64,000 bases of DNA from Ceratopteris richardii (GCA_020310875.1 CM035444.1:17873477-17937476), one strand, 5' to 3'; numbered from the stretch's first letter, positions 33,283 to 45,917 are shown. Made by a program: numbers and translations. Notes: a model not told the origin generated them from the letters alone.

Positions 33283-34500
33283 TTAAACATCTCCTCCGTG
33301 AGGGTTTCTTGATATAAATAACTTGACTCTGCATCCACTTATGTAACTTGGTAGGACGTCACCTTCTAAAGTGGCTAATTGCACTGCTCCACTTGTGGAG
33401 ATCCTATTTATGATCATTGGTCCATAGCCTCTCTTCTCTAATTTATGTGCATGTTGCTTCAAGGTGTAGACAAGGACTAGGTCTCCTACTTTCAAGCCCT
33501 TATCCTTCACATGTGCATCGAAATATGCTTTTTGCCTCTTCTTAGCTGCATAAATTCCTGCTGCAACTCCCAATCGTGTTTCACCTAATCGTTCAAGATC
33601 AAAGATTCTAGGGGAGAGCTCATGGCTTATCCAGTCATGCTCTTGTGCTACTTTCAATGTAGGTATCAAAAAGTCCAATGGTAGCACTGCTTTTTGGCCA
33701 AACACCATCTGAAAGGGTGTGGCTTGGAGCACCGTTTTATAGGCAACTCTGTATGCCCAAACAGCATGGTGTAGTTGTTTGTTCCAATTAGAGCGTTTAT
33801 TATTAACCAATTTTGTCAATACATTGCACAGAATTTTATTTGTGCTCTCAGCCTGTCCATTGGCTTGTGGATGACAGGGGGCAGACTTCTTATGTATCAC
33901 CAAGAATTCTTGGAGAAGGTTTTCTATGACTTCATTCAAGAAGTGCGTGCCTCTATCACTTACTAGCTCTATTGATAGCCCGTATCTGGTGAACACGTTC
34001 TCGAATAAAAACGTAGCTATCGTCTAGGCATCGTTCTTCGTTGTAGCTTTTACTTCTACCCATTTTGTTAGATAGTCAGTGGCCACAATAATGTATTCAG
34101 CATGGGAACCCTTAGCTAGGGGATTAATAGGACCGACAAAGTCTATTCCCCACTTAGAGAATGCACGTCCACCCATCATAGGTTTCAATGGCATCTCATC
34201 TTTGTGTATGGGGTACTGAGTTCGCTGACAAACATCACACCTCTTCACGTAGGTGTGTGCATCCATGTGAAGGGTTGGCCACCAAAGACCTGCAAATAGT
34301 ATTGCCTTGATCACCCTATCTGGTCCAAAGTGTCCTCCTGCTACACCTTGATGAGCAGTTTCCAAGATCTTAAGGTATTCACTCTCATGAACACATGACC
34401 TTTAGTACCCATCTTTCCCTCATCTGTATAAATTATTTCCAATGAGAGCATAGTCTAGTGCCTCTTGTTCTAAACTCCTTTGTCTAGCCACAGTCATTTC
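33283..34500 (-). pseudogene. Integrase of element B: second HHCC module, core, GPY tail
   Basis: Two frames (34365-34024 and 33996-33283), separated by a TAG at about 34024, contain HQGVAGGH, CDVCQRTQ, GIDFVGPINP, ELVSDRGTHF, HPQANGQAES and the tail GDLVLVYTLKQ, GYGPMIINRIS. All three DDE residues are readable here. The sequence is strongly similar to A, with no chromodomain. The frame shifts at the end (LFISRNPHGG), just before the protease-like domain. Confidence 0.85.
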
Positions 34501-35364
34501 TCAAGGGAATGTTTTCGTCCTCATAAATGCTACTAATGGTTCACTCCAATCTGGCACTAAAGACACTCGATAAAGAGTGGCATGTTCCACTGGTGGTTTA
34601 GTGCAACAAATTGGACATTCCTTGCACATCTTATGGACATCTGCCTCCATGGTTGGCCAATGTACCCCGAGTCTCCTCAATTTTTGTAAGATTACTCGTC
34701 TCGAATAGTGGTGTTCTAATGCACCCACATGTGCTAATTGCAACCACTTTGCGTGCTCATCCTCTTCCACACAACAAGCTAATATTCCCTGATCTGTATG
34801 TTTGTACATACTTCCTGCCATAATATGATACTTCTGGGCTTTTACTGCCTCCCTATCTTGAGTGTTTACTACTGGATGTTTAGGCCCATATGTCAATACT
34901 AGCACCAATGTCTTGGCCCACTGCGGTACAACTTCCAAATTGAACAAGTAAGCATCATCTGATACTCCTTGTGGGGCCTCTCCAGATGTGAGCCTTGAGA
35001 GATGATCTGCTCTCAAGTGAGTCTTGCCCTTTCTCACCACTACCTCAAAGTCATATTCCATTACTAAGAGGAACCATCTTACTAATCTACCTGTATTGCA
35101 TGGCTTGTTTACCAAGTACAATAGTGCTTGATGATCAATAAAAAAATTAAACTTATTTGCAAGCAAATAGTGTCTAAATTTCTTAATCGCATATACCATG
35201 CCTAATCCTTCTCTTTCAGTAGTGGTATAATTTCGTTTAGCTGCATTCAACTGTCTACTAGCGTAGGCAATTGGAAGATCCATATTATCTTTGCCCGTAG
35301 GTTGTGCTAGCACACATCCAATAGCATAATTGGATGCATCCACATGGACATGGAATGGTTTGTT
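34501..35364 (-). pseudogene. RNase H and first HHCC zinc module, element B
   Basis: MDASNYAIGCVLAQPTG, YASRQLNAAKRNYTT, FFIDHQALLYL and ADHLSRL mark RNase H. The first zinc module follows: LAHVGALEHHYSRR, GVHWPTMEADVHKMCKEC. Then comes PVEHATLYRVSLVPDWSE leading to the second module. The catalytic-like FTDH of A is FIDH here. A stop at 34501 interrupts the spacer between the two modules. Confidence 0.85.
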
Positions 35365-36172
35365 CTAGTCTGGTGTAGTCAAGATTGATGTTGAACACAA
35401 TCGCCGTTTAAGCTCATTGAAGGATTTCTCACATTCCTTAGTCCACTCAAAATTGGTCAGAAGTCTGTACAGAGGCTTTGCAATGATGGCATACATGTGT
35501 ATAAAATGTCGGTAATAGCCACAATGCCCCATGAAAGCTTGCACTTCCTTGACATTCTTTGGCTTAGGTAGCTCTGTGATAGCTTTCACTTTCTCTTCGT
35601 CAATGGATATGTCGTTCTTTGACACTATGTGTCCTAGAATCTTGCCTTGCCTGACCATGAAACACACTTTTCTAGGTTTCAGCAGACTTGATATTCTCTG
35701 CATTTGTCAAATATTTTCTTGAGTTCAGGTATATGGGTCTGTCTAATGTTGGAATGCGCACAAAGATCATCAACATAGACTTCCAAATTCTTCCTCAGGA
35801 ACTCTTTAAACACATGGCACATCAATCTCTGGAAGTTTGCAAGCGCATTGGTAAGCCCAAATGGCATTACCCGGAAAGCAAATATTCCCCACTCTGTGGC
35901 AAAAGCCATGTTATGTTGATCTTCTGGTCCAATGGTTACTTCATTGTAACCAAAGAACCCATCCAGGAAGCTGTACACTTCCTTGCCTGCTACCCTTTCT
36001 AATAGATGCTCAGTGATTGGAAGTGGATAGCTATCTCTGATAGTGGCTGCATTAACCTTCTTCAAGTTAATGCATACACGTAGTTTACCATTCTTTTTGG
36101 GCACCACTACAATGGGGGAAACCCATTCAGTGTGCTCGATTTCATAGATAAATCCAGCTTCAACTAAGCAAT
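35365..36172 (-). pseudogene. Reverse transcriptase of element B
   Basis: Frames 36107-35679 and 35703-35365 give [57 protein letters not shown] (YVDD at 35766-35777) and GHCGYYRHFI. A single-base frameshift near 35690 splits RT. It is close to A's RT throughout. Confidence 0.85.
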
Positions 36173-37400
36173 CTATCTCTTCTTTGTCTTAGCAGCATAG
36201 TTGTCATTGTATGTGTATGGCTTCTGTTTAGAGGGTTTGGCCTCTGAGGTCATGGGGATCGTGTGAGAGCATATGTCGGGGTTTACACCTTTCAAATCCT
36301 TGTAGCTCCAAGCGAATACGTCTCTGTACTCTCTTAGCAATGCTATCAACTCTTGCTCTTCTTCTGTCAGGTCATGTCCAATGTATGTGCATCTCTCCTC
36401 TCCCTCTTCTATGGATATCACTATTTTCTTGGTGTTTTCTTTGTTATCATAGGCCTCTCCTACTTGTGCATCACGTTTAGGCATTCTTATCATGACTCTC
36501 CTATCTTCTATTTCATACTTCTTGAAATTTTCAAGGAACTCAAACAAAGATTCTTCTTCCTCCAGTGTGACTTCTTTCTTCTTTCTTTTCTTTCCTTCAC
36601 TCTTGGTGGTCACTTGTGTGGTTAATCTCACATCATTAGTGAGCTCTTCATGTCTTTGAGGGTGAACTTCTACCTCATAGAAGTACTCTTCATCTGATGC
36701 AAATGGTGGGTCCATGATGATTGACTCTAGGTCAGAGTCACTTGCATCCTCAAATGCATCGGTGTTAGGTTCACATTCTTCAATAACCGAATCTCCCATG
36801 AGTGGCTCTATTGTAAATACTGAAATGTCATAGCCATCCTCATCATAGTGGGGTGTCCATTGTTCTTCATTGATGGCCACATCCATCGTTGCTAGAATTT
36901 TTGCCCAGTCGTGCGGTTCAAATTCTTCATTAGGAAACATTACAGGTGCATAGGCTGGGTCTTGAATTGATCTATAGGTTTCCTTTGCACCTATCTCTCT
37001 GGCTTTTTCTCTCTTCTCCTCTTCTTCTGCTACTTTACACATCCACAAGTGAGTGTCTTCATGCATCCATGAGGATCCTGATCCTATGGAGTGCACTGAC
37101 TCCGTGTCATCCTTGGCTCTATGGATGGGATTCCATTGGATGGGAGGGACATCTCTATGAGAGTAATCCTTGAGATTGACTTTGTTTGTAACACCTAAGT
37201 GTTGCAAATACAAGGAATTGGTTCCCCAATCTTGTACCACTTGCAACTGCCGCATAAATGGTCTCCCCAAAATCATCTCATAGGCCTGGTTTTTGCTAAA
37301 GTCACATATAGCAAACGTATGGTCAAACTCTACACCACATGTAGTGAGAGTTATTCCTTCTAGCAACCCTAAGGGCCTCTCAATATGACCATCGGCCATT
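36173..37400 (-). pseudogene. Protease 1 remnant and protease-RT linker, element B
   Basis: A 408-codon frame from MADGHIERPLGLLEG through AYEMILGRPFMRQLQ (protease C-terminal part), the acidic linker and EEEESLFEF to RT. The protease N-terminal half with its DSG active site is missing: at about 37401 the sequence passes straight into the Gag end, a deletion of about 1.26 kb relative to A (14484-15746). B could not make protease 1. Confidence 0.8.
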
Positions 37401-38240
37401 TAACCTCAGAACTCTTTTCCTGCCCTACTCCTTGAGTTTGTTGCAAAGCTTGAGCTCGGGTGACTACTTGCACTTGGGCAGTGGAAGTCACACTTCCTGT
37501 AGAGTCTACTACTAGTCCAATGACATTGATAGGAGTGATTTTTGGCATGCTATTGGCGTTCTTTGGGCAATCTCGTAAGAGATGCTCTTTTTCGCAATCT
37601 TGACAGAAACCCTGAATTGTCACCGGTTGAGGTTGTGTAGGGGTAGGAATTGGACAATCACGTATGAGGTGATCTCCTTGACATCTGAAGCATGGTCCTC
37701 TAGGAAGTGGGGATCGTACCTGCCGAGGTTGAGGTCGAGAGTTGGGGTTGGCATACATGATATTTGCATACTTTGGCTCCCAACTAGGTTCACTCGGTTT
37801 TTCACAATAGTAGGACTCATTATGTTTGGGTGACTGCATGTAATAAGCCTGGGGGCTGTCAACATGAGTAGAGTCAAAACTATGGTCACTTGGTTCACTT
37901 TCTGAAAGTAGTGGAGTCACTGGGACTATGGCTCTATTCAAATTCTCTTCTGCAGCTGCGTATTTCACTTGAATTACATTGGCTGGGATACGGGGTTGCT
38001 GCGCTAGAACTGGTTGAGGTCTCTGTTGGTTTTGGTAGGGTTGTTGTGGTTTTCCATATTGTTGTGGTGGGTACTGGTTCTAGTATCTTCCTTGTTGTGG
38101 ATATGGTTGAGGGTAATTTTGCTTGACCGTTTGTTTGTTATAGGGGCAGTCTTGCACGGTGTGGTTGGTGTATCTCCGTTCTATGGTGCAGTACTGGCTA
38201 CTAGGATTCACTTGGGGTTGAGCCATAATGGGGAAAACGT
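37401..38240 (-). pseudogene. Gag zinc-knuckle region 2-3, element B
   Basis: Frame 37968-37369 reads NLNRAIVPVTPLLSES, knuckle CFRCQGDHLIRDC, then CQDCEKEHLLRDC, both with X3 spacing, then NVIGLVVDSTGSVTS. It lacks the stops that A has here. The Gln/Pro/Tyr-rich stretch above 37968 is broken. Confidence 0.75.
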
Positions 38241-39380
38241 TCACCATATGGTCACCTCCACAAGTATAGCACCACCTGGGGCAAACCTTGGTATCTGTTT
38301 GCTTGAGACTCCTAACTTCTGAGCCACTTTCTCAGCGAGTTCCTCAATGGATGTTGATTGCATAGAATTGAGGCTAGTAGAACTATCTGAATCTTTGTAG
38401 ATTTTTGAAAGCTCTAATTCCTTCGCTAGGTTATCTTCAATGTCTATGCACATGCGCACACATTCTTCTATGGTCCTAGGATCCTTTAGGTACACATATG
38501 ATCTCAACTTGGTACTCAGCAATCCATCCAAGAATAAGGCTGCCTGTTTGGCTAGGGTGGGTAACTCAAGAATGGGACATCTCTCTATGTATTGTCTAAA
38601 CCTTCTACCTGCAAGCCTAACTGTCTCGTGAGGTGTTTGCTTGAAGCTATGAATTAGTGAGGAAGTGTTGTGCCTTATGCCACTCTTAGAAAACTCAATG
38701 ATGAATGCCTCTAGAAGTTGGTCTATGTTTCTGAACTGCCTCTCATTCGGTGGTTGAAACCATGTAAGGGTAGTGTTCGTAAGGGTTAAACCAAAAGCAG
38801 TGTATTGTGTGAATAGGTCCTCCACTTGTTCAGCTCTCAAGACTTGTCTAAATTCAGCTACATGATCGTATGGGTCTCCTCTTCCATCAAAATAATTCTT
38901 CATGGACTTCACCAACTGGGTTGGCCTCAAGGTTCTAGTGTGTTCTCTAGGCCTTGGCAAAGAAAAATCATCTGGGTGATCGGTGACTACATACATAGTT
39001 CCCTCTTTGTCCAGGCATGCACCATTTTCAAACTTCACTGCTGGATGTTCTAGTCTAATGGGTTGATCTGGGTTTTTAATCTGGACTACGGATCTTCTTA
39101 GACCATCCTCATAGATGTAAGCACCTAATCGGTTGGTCCTAAGATATTCAAGTTGATTCTTGTAAGGACCTTCAACCTTTTGTAGGTAGGCCACACCTGA
39201 ACTTCCTGTGGGTCTCTCAATACCTTGAGACATCTCTGATTCACTAGTCTCGGAGTTAGGGTGGTTTGAATAATTACTCAGCTGCTGGGCCCAAGACCTA
39301 CCAGTGTGATTGACACTAGCTTCAGAGGATCTGAGGCTTTGTCTGTCCCGGCCTATGTGTCTTCCTGACCTAAGGTTCAT
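38241..39380 (-). pseudogene. Gag N-terminal part and core, element B
   Basis: From MNLRSGRHIGRDRQSLRS (Met at 39378-39380) through RTNRLGAYIYEDGLRRS, NYFDGRGDPYDHVAEF, EFSKSGIRHNTSSL and RRFRQYIERC. An in-frame deletion of about 0.55 kb joins VVTDHPD directly to DFSLPRPREH. The frame may begin 24 codons earlier, but that part does not match A. Knuckle 1 is damaged near 38260. Confidence 0.8.
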
Positions 39381-40321
39381 ATGCCTGAGTTTCCTACCCT
39401 CTAGTTGTTGAAGCAAGTCTATGACAAGCCTAAGTATTGGCTTGAGTCCCACAAATTCAAAGAAGAAGCCTTAAAATGAAGACAATGTAAAGTTCACTTG
39501 TGAACTACCTCTTGTAACTTTTGAAGACTTTACTTAATGTAAAAGTGAAAGAATCTTAAGTGGTTGAGTCCACTTGATCAAAAAGGGAAAGAGGAGCCAC
39601 AAATTTGTGATTTTTGGTAGATAGAGAATCAAATAAATCACTAATTGATTGGAGAGTGATTGAGGGAAGTTAGCCTCCCAAGCTCAACTATAAATAGATG
39701 GCAGCTTTAGTCGTGGTTAGAGAGACCTCAAAGAAGACCTCAAAGAGCTGAGCTTTATGCCATATCAAGGTGTGGTTTCAACGCACACATATGTATCAGT
39801 AAGTCTATTGTGCTTTAAAATCAATATACTTTCATTTTCATGATCATTTGAGTTCATATTTCCATGTTCTTGTGAAGTGTACTACTCACTCCCATATCTC
39901 TCAGTTTTCTCAGTCAAATTGCAGAGATGGTTTCTCTGAGCTTGGTGCATCATTTTCACTTATTTAACTTGGTAAAGTTAGCTATATAAGTCTAATATAT
40001 GCTCATCAATTTGCATTTCATTTGGTTGTTTCAAGCTTCAGTTATGTTTAGTTGAAGTCAACCCTGTTTGTTCATTTTCACTTCTCTATCAGGTACACGA
40101 CTTTTTTACTCATCTTGTCAGAGCTGTTTCTCAGTGTGTACTTACCCAAATTCAATGATTTAAAGCTTGTTGAATTCAACATACTATCTAGTATAAAGTA
40201 AAAATTTTCATAATCATTGGATTCTTAAATCTTGGGTTATGTTCATTTTTCTGCTCACTGGTCTCATTTCTATAGCAGCTATCTCTGCATCATAACATCA
40301 TTAACGTTTTCAAGTTTAATA
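39381..40321. mobile_element. Unclassified LTR-like sequence
   Basis: No coding similarity. A good TATA box (ACTATAAATAGATGG) lies on the plus strand near 39703-39717, about 240 bases from a possible TG start at about 39469, and AT-rich sequence follows to the point where element D starts in mid-RT (40322). This fits a solo or partial LTR in plus orientation replacing the 5' end of B and the 3' part of D. Ends and target duplication are not found, so the call is tentative. Confidence 0.35.
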
Positions 40322-40499
40322 TACACCCACAACTTTCCATTCTTCTTGGTCACCACTATGATGGGGGACACCAATTCAGTATGATCAATCTCATAGTTAA
40401 ATCAAGCTTCAATCAGTCTATCAATTTCTTCTTTTATTTAGATAAATTGAGATTCAATCAAGTTGTGAATTTCTTCTTTTATTATGGCTGTATAAGTAT
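40322..40499 (-). pseudogene. Reverse transcriptase remnant of element D
   Basis: The minus strand encodes SPIIVVTKKNGKLWVY, the start of RT as in A and B (PIVVVPKKNGKLRV). The rest of RT and all downstream parts are gone. A small tandem duplication of about 60 bases (TTTCTTCTTTTAT repeated near 40427 and 40470) follows. D is a third, older copy of the A/B family. Confidence 0.75.
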
Positions 40500-41444
40500 C
40501 ATTATACATGTAGGGCTTCTGTTTGGTGGGCTTGGCATCAGCCCGTCATGAGGATTGTATGAGAGCATATTTTCAGATCTACTCCCTTCAGGTCTCTATA
40601 GATCTGCAAACACATCCCTATATTCCCTTAATAAAGCTACAAGCTCTACTTTTTCTTTTGCACTTAGGTCTTCCCCTATGTACGTACATTGCTCTCCAGT
40701 CTCTTCAATGGTTACTACAATTTCTTTGGTTTTTTTCTTTATTATCATAAGCTTCTCCTGTGATGGCCTCTCTCATGCATTTGTACCAAAATTTTCCGAT
40801 CTTCAGCTTCAAATTTCGTGAAATTCTCTAGTACTTCCAACAATGATTCCTCCTTTTCTTGTTTCATTGCTTTTCTTTTTCGTTTTCTTTTGACTACCTT
40901 CACTTTTATCCCTTGAATTTACAGTTTTAATGCTTGTGAGAGGTTCTTCTTCTTTTTGGGTAAATACTCCTACATTTTCTAGATAGTGCTCCTTTGAGTC
41001 AAAGTAGCTATCCATCACAATGGACTCTAGATCAATGTCGTCGTCTTATTCTTCCATGACCTCATTAGAGTCACACTTTTCTAGCAAGGGCTCATGCATG
41101 AACAAAGAGATATCACAACCCTCCTCATCACAATGAGGCATCTACTATTCTTGATTGACAATGATGTCCATGGTGGCTAAGATTTTTGTCCAAACATGAG
41201 GCTCAAATTCCTCATCTAGAAAGACCATTGGTGTGCAAGTTGGGTCTCTAACTGGTATGACTCCTTGAGAAGTTCCTTCTTCTCTTGCATTTAGGCATCT
41301 TTCCTCTTCCTCTGCGAGCTTTCACATCCACAAGTGAGTATCTTCATGCATCTAGGATGGATCAGAAGAACTTGCAGAATGCACAAAGATCGAATCTTCT
41401 TGCACCTTGTGGATAGGATTCCATTGTGGGGGTGGTACATGTAA
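40500..41444 (-). pseudogene. Protease-RT linker remnant of element D
   Basis: Broken frames match A's acidic linker: ESMVMDSYFDSKEHY-like sequence, KKTKKKSNETRKGG and VPPPQWNPIHKVQEDS at 41400-41450 (A: PPIQWNPIHRAKDD). Many stops and indels. It ends at a 1.5 kb insertion. Confidence 0.65.
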
Positions 41445-42521
41445 TGGGCCTAGTCGTGTAATGGAGATATATGCATTCTTCATAGAAAAGTATACATCTT
41501 CAATAAACATGTGCATCAAGCATGTATACATATGTATGTTCATGCGAGTTTAGATGTGGTCATGTAAATCCATTTCAATATTAAAATACCATAGAATTCG
41601 ATTTCTGTATTACTATGCATTCGGTTTGTGTGAAATATTGAGAAAGAAAAACCAAAAAAAAAAGAAACATATCCAAGCGTTTCTACATCATTTATTTTGG
41701 GAAGTGAATTAATGAATGAATAGGTAAGTTGATTATGTATGAATACAAGAATGTGTAGATGGATGTGAGAGTGTGTGTTTCCATGTGTAGATAGTCCTTC
41801 GACAGAAGAAACTCATCGATTTCCTAACATCGAGTCGATCAATATTCATCTATCTTTCTTTGTCTTTCCGTCCTCTGTCCTTTTTCTCTTAACCATATTT
41901 GACAAGAAACAAATCTTTGGATATAGATTCTTTGCTCATGTCCACTATCTTAGTAATTCTTTCTCCAAAGAAACTAGTGGGCTTTCTTCTAATGTTAGGG
42001 AGATTAAACCTCACACACATATGAAAGAATTGTGTGAATCCATTGAGGCTAACAATCTGTGAAAAACAACATTACTTGCTTTCAATACAAATGCTCTAAT
42101 CTATTGTAGTCATTTAGCTTTATTATAATCGCATTGCCATGATGAAATTCTCAGCGAATTTGTTCTCTTAGAGTGCATCCTTGGTGTTCTATTCAAGGGA
42201 TGATTTTAGGTGTAGTGCTAAGAAATTATACTAGTTTCTTAACCTCAATATTTCTTATTTTGCATCTCATATGATTTACTATATTTTGGAATCGTTATTC
42301 ATACTAATCATTTCGAAAATAAGATTAATTTTGCAGATAAGGAGTTCGAGCAAGATTGAGCTAAATATCATATTTCTTGAACGAGATAAGAAAAGTCTTT
42401 AGATATCCTTCTATTCTTTTTCGTTTTGATGATCTGTATAGAGGATGCAACCAAGCCTCGAACATGTATTATAATAACTGAGGCATGCACTCAAATTTTG
42501 AAGAAGAATAATTATGTATAT

Positions 42522-42562
<41 letters not shown>

Positions 42563-42955
42563 TCTTAAGGTGATGCTATTAATGATCTTACCAAGATGAG
42601 ATATTTTGCAAGAATTTGACAGTGAAGCTGAGATTGAGATTTGATGATATAGATGATGATGCTGAGATCGAGATCGAGAAGAAGATACTTTCTGAGAATG
42701 CTTATTTATCATCACTCAAAGGCATCAAGAAGAATGATCTATTGTGATTGAGATTACGATTACAAATATGTAATCATGTGATTGAGATTGAGATTGAGAT
42801 TGTGAGTGAGAGTGTGATTGCAAGTGCAAGTGTGAATGAGATTGAGATAGCTCAGGGGTGGTTGGGAGGTTGAGGCTTCATCTAGAAGCTATTCATTGTA
42901 TCTACAAGTGGAACTATTAAACTTACAAGATAAGTTTTTTATCTAACTTGTCTAA
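41445..42955. mobile_element. Insertion of 1.5 kb within element D
   Basis: Sequence between PPPQWNPIH (to 41445) and the LTLVVTPKCCKYKELV-like protease end (from about 42960) has no counterpart in A or B, where these parts adjoin. It holds a (TTA)n run at 42526-42561, a GAGATT-rich stretch at 42650-42850 and a 95-codon plus-strand frame (41775-42062) that resembles nothing known to me. No clear TSD or inverted ends are seen, so the class is open. Confidence 0.5.
42526..42561. repeat. (TTA)n microsatellite
   Basis: About 12 perfect TTA/ATT trinucleotides. The poly-Asn frame across it is an artefact. Confidence 0.95.
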
Positions 42956-43501
42956 ATATTACTTGATTCTTTCATATTGACCTTGGTTGTGACCCCTAAG
43001 TGTTGCAAGTACAAGGAGTTGGTTGCTCAATCTTGTACTAATTGTGAAGGGTCTTCCTAGGATCATTTTATAGACATTATTCACACTGAGTGGTGGGGTG
43101 GGATGAAGTGGAGTGGATAGATTTTTGGCATGCAAGGGGTTTTGAGATGCAATCACTGTAATTTTTATTTTTGAGGCTCTCAAACTTTCTTCTAGTTTGG
43201 ATAACTTTCTAGCCCACTTACGATTGGCCTTCTCCTTGGTATCCTTCTAGGTTCTTGTTTTCCTCTTAATAGGCTCTCTTGACTCACTTGACTCTGATTG
43301 TTCAGCTAGTTTATTCTATTTTAAGGCTTGTAACTTAGTGAGTGTCTGTATAGGAGCCACATTAATGCTACTTGAACTTGAACCCACCACTAATCCTACC
43401 ACATTAATTGGTGTAACCTTGGGCTCACTAGAGGGGTTCCTTGGAAAATCTCCCAGTAGATGTTCTTTGTTGCACTCAAGACAAAAGCCTTGTATTATGG
43501 T
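42956..43501 (-). pseudogene. Protease 1 end and Gag end remnants, element D
   Basis: At 42960-43080 the minus strand reads like TKVNLK/LQHLG and ILGRPF of protease 1 (YKMILGRPFT). Directly above, from about 43180, basic Gag-spacer sequence follows (KRTRT, WARK), so the protease active site is deleted. Knuckle 3 at 43460-43500 reads CLECNKEHLLGDF, with the last Cys lost. Confidence 0.6.
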
Positions 43502-44866
43502 CTATCCTTGTCCCAAAGCCGGTGATTGGGGACATTCATAAATGAAATGGTCACCTTGACATCTAAAACATGGTCCTCTAAGGGCTTGTGTTCTCATTTG
43601 TCTCAATTGGGGCTTTGGTTTAGGATTCATGTACATGATATTGGAGTATTTTGGCTCCCAGTTTGGTTCCATAGGTAGTGCCTCATATTGATACAGATAA
43701 GTCTCCCTATGCTTCGATGACTCTGTGTAATAAGCTCGTGAACTATCTTCATGGGTGTAGTTAGAGCTTTGAGCATGAGGATCATTTTTTGAGACCAAAG
43801 GGGTCATTGGCACCAATGCTCTATTAGGGTTCTCCTCTGCAATTGCATACTTAACTGGAATCACATTGGTAGGAGGTGGCGATTGGTTTCCTAGGATCGA
43901 TTGTGGCCTATATGGTGCTTGGTATTGAGGTTGATATTGATGTTGTGGCCTATAATATGGCTGTTGGTATTGGTTCTGATACCTTCCATGTTGGTAAGGT
44001 TGTTGATAAGTTTATCTGATGGCCTGCCTATTGTATAGACAATCTTGAGGCATGTGGTTCATGTATTTTCTCTTTATCGTGCAGTATTGGTTGGTAGATT
44101 TCCTTGGGATTGAGCCATGATTGGGCAAACATTAGCCATGTGATCTCCTCCACACATGTAGCATCGTTTCACTGAGACCATTCTAGGTGTATGTTTGCTT
44201 GAGACTCCTAGCTTTTGGGCTACCTTCTCTACTAGTTCTTCAATGGAGGTGGATGGCTTGGACATTAAACTTGTAGAATTTTCAAAATCTTTATAGATTT
44301 TTGAGAGCTCCAATTCATCACCTAGGTTGTCCTCTATGTCTATGCACATTCACACACATTGCTCTATGGTTCTAGGTTCCTTTAGGTATGCGTAAGATCT
44401 CAATTTTGCACTTAACAATCCATCTAAAAATAAAGCCACTTGTTTGGTTGGTGTAGGTAACTTGGGAATAGGGCATCTCTACAGATACTGTCTAAATCAT
44501 CTACCTACAAACCTAACTGTCTCCTGAGGAGTTTGCTTAAATCTATGAATCAGGGATGAGGTATTGTGTTATATGCCACTCTTGGAGGACACAGTTATGA
44601 AGGCTTCCAATAATTGTTCTATGTTTTGAAATTACCATTTGTGTAATGGTTCAAACCAAGTCAAGGCTGTGTTATTGAGAGTAAGACCAAAAGCATTATA
44701 TTGAGTGAATATGTCACCAACTTGTTCAACTCTCAATACTTATCTAAACTCTACTATGTGATTGTATGGATCTCTTGTGCCATCAAAAGTAATTTTTCAT
44801 GGACTTAACCAACTACGTAAGCCTCAAGATCCTGGGATGTTCTCTAGGTCTTGGTAGTAGAAATTA
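43502..44866 (-). pseudogene. Gag of element D
   Basis: Fragments contain NPNRALVPMTPLVS, knuckle CFRCQGDHFIYEC (X3 spacing), knuckle CYMCGGDHMANVC near 44121-44165 and MCIDIEDNLGDELELSK, then broken Gag core sequence to the capsid start (44740-44866). It ends abruptly at about 44866 where the LTR of copia E seems to begin. It is more diverged than A or B. Confidence 0.7.
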
Positions 44867-45917
44867 TGTGAGAAGATGGATAGGTAGATTCCAGAGATGA
44901 GGTAGTGTTGCACAAAAGCTACTCTACACCTGCAAAGTTAACTCTAAGGATGCTGAAAAGACTCCTTTAGCTTCACCATAATGCATTTGGGACCAATAAG
45001 TGCTTTGGAGAATCATTCCAAAAACTTTGCATGAAGAGACATAACTTGCATGTACTCGAAATGTGAAGAAACCTTCTATTTTGGAAATAGAAGTGATCAG
45101 TAATTTGCTCAAAGCTCATAACCTGGTATGAATTGACCAGAGACCTTTTGCACACATCTGATTGGAGTATATATCTGACTAAATCAAGTTATTTCATAAA
45201 TTTAGCCACACCATACACAAAAATGAATCTAACAAGTCAAGGGGGTCATCCCAACATTTCAGGATCTAGAAGGTATGCAGACATAGTCACATTCTATGAT
45301 TCAAGTCTCACAATCCCTTGAACCAAATGTGATGAAAGCAGATATACAAGTAGTTAAAACTTTAGTCTAACTAATCCAATTTAAAGTATTGAAAATGAGT
45401 GAGTATACACAGAGAAATCGATACCAAAAGTCCTTATAATAATGAAGATGTTGCAGAGAATAGTAGACAGAGATATACTTGACGAAATGTATCAAAATGT
45501 ATATGCTAATGAACATATGATACAAGGGGAGTGTATTGGACTACTCATACATTAAGGGATCTCAATGTGTGCTCATTGATGTAGCTCAAATTCTCTTAGA
45601 ATGGCTCACATATCCTGTGACTAAAAGTGTGTGTATTTATACACATGTGAAGAGTTTGGATTTGAATTTTCCCTCACCTAAAAGTGTTCCTACACTTTAG
45701 GGATGATTTGAATTGATTCTTCCTACCACATGAATTGTGGGTTCAACTCCCTAACTTCATGAGATTCCTTATTCTCCTTTCTTTTACATTTATCCAAGGT
45801 AACTATGCCCAAAATGACTAGCATGGGTTCATATGAAGTTCCTTCTTGGGAAGAGATAAAATGATGTGTAGTCGTGAATAATTAGCCAAGAACTTAGGCT
45901 TGCTAATTGCAAAAACA
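44867..45917 (-). mobile_element. 3' LTR of copia E (probable)
   Basis: On the minus strand a TGTTTTTGCAATTAGC start borders a G-rich PPT (CTTGAGGGGGA, 45918-45930). A TATA box (TATAAATA on the minus strand) lies at 45634-45641. The low end is set at the edge of Gag D with TG at 44867; length about 1,050 bp resembles copia C's LTR. The low boundary is uncertain. Confidence 0.6.

Noticed and set aside
42512-42715. Poly-Asn frame
   Set aside because: Translation of (TTA)n.
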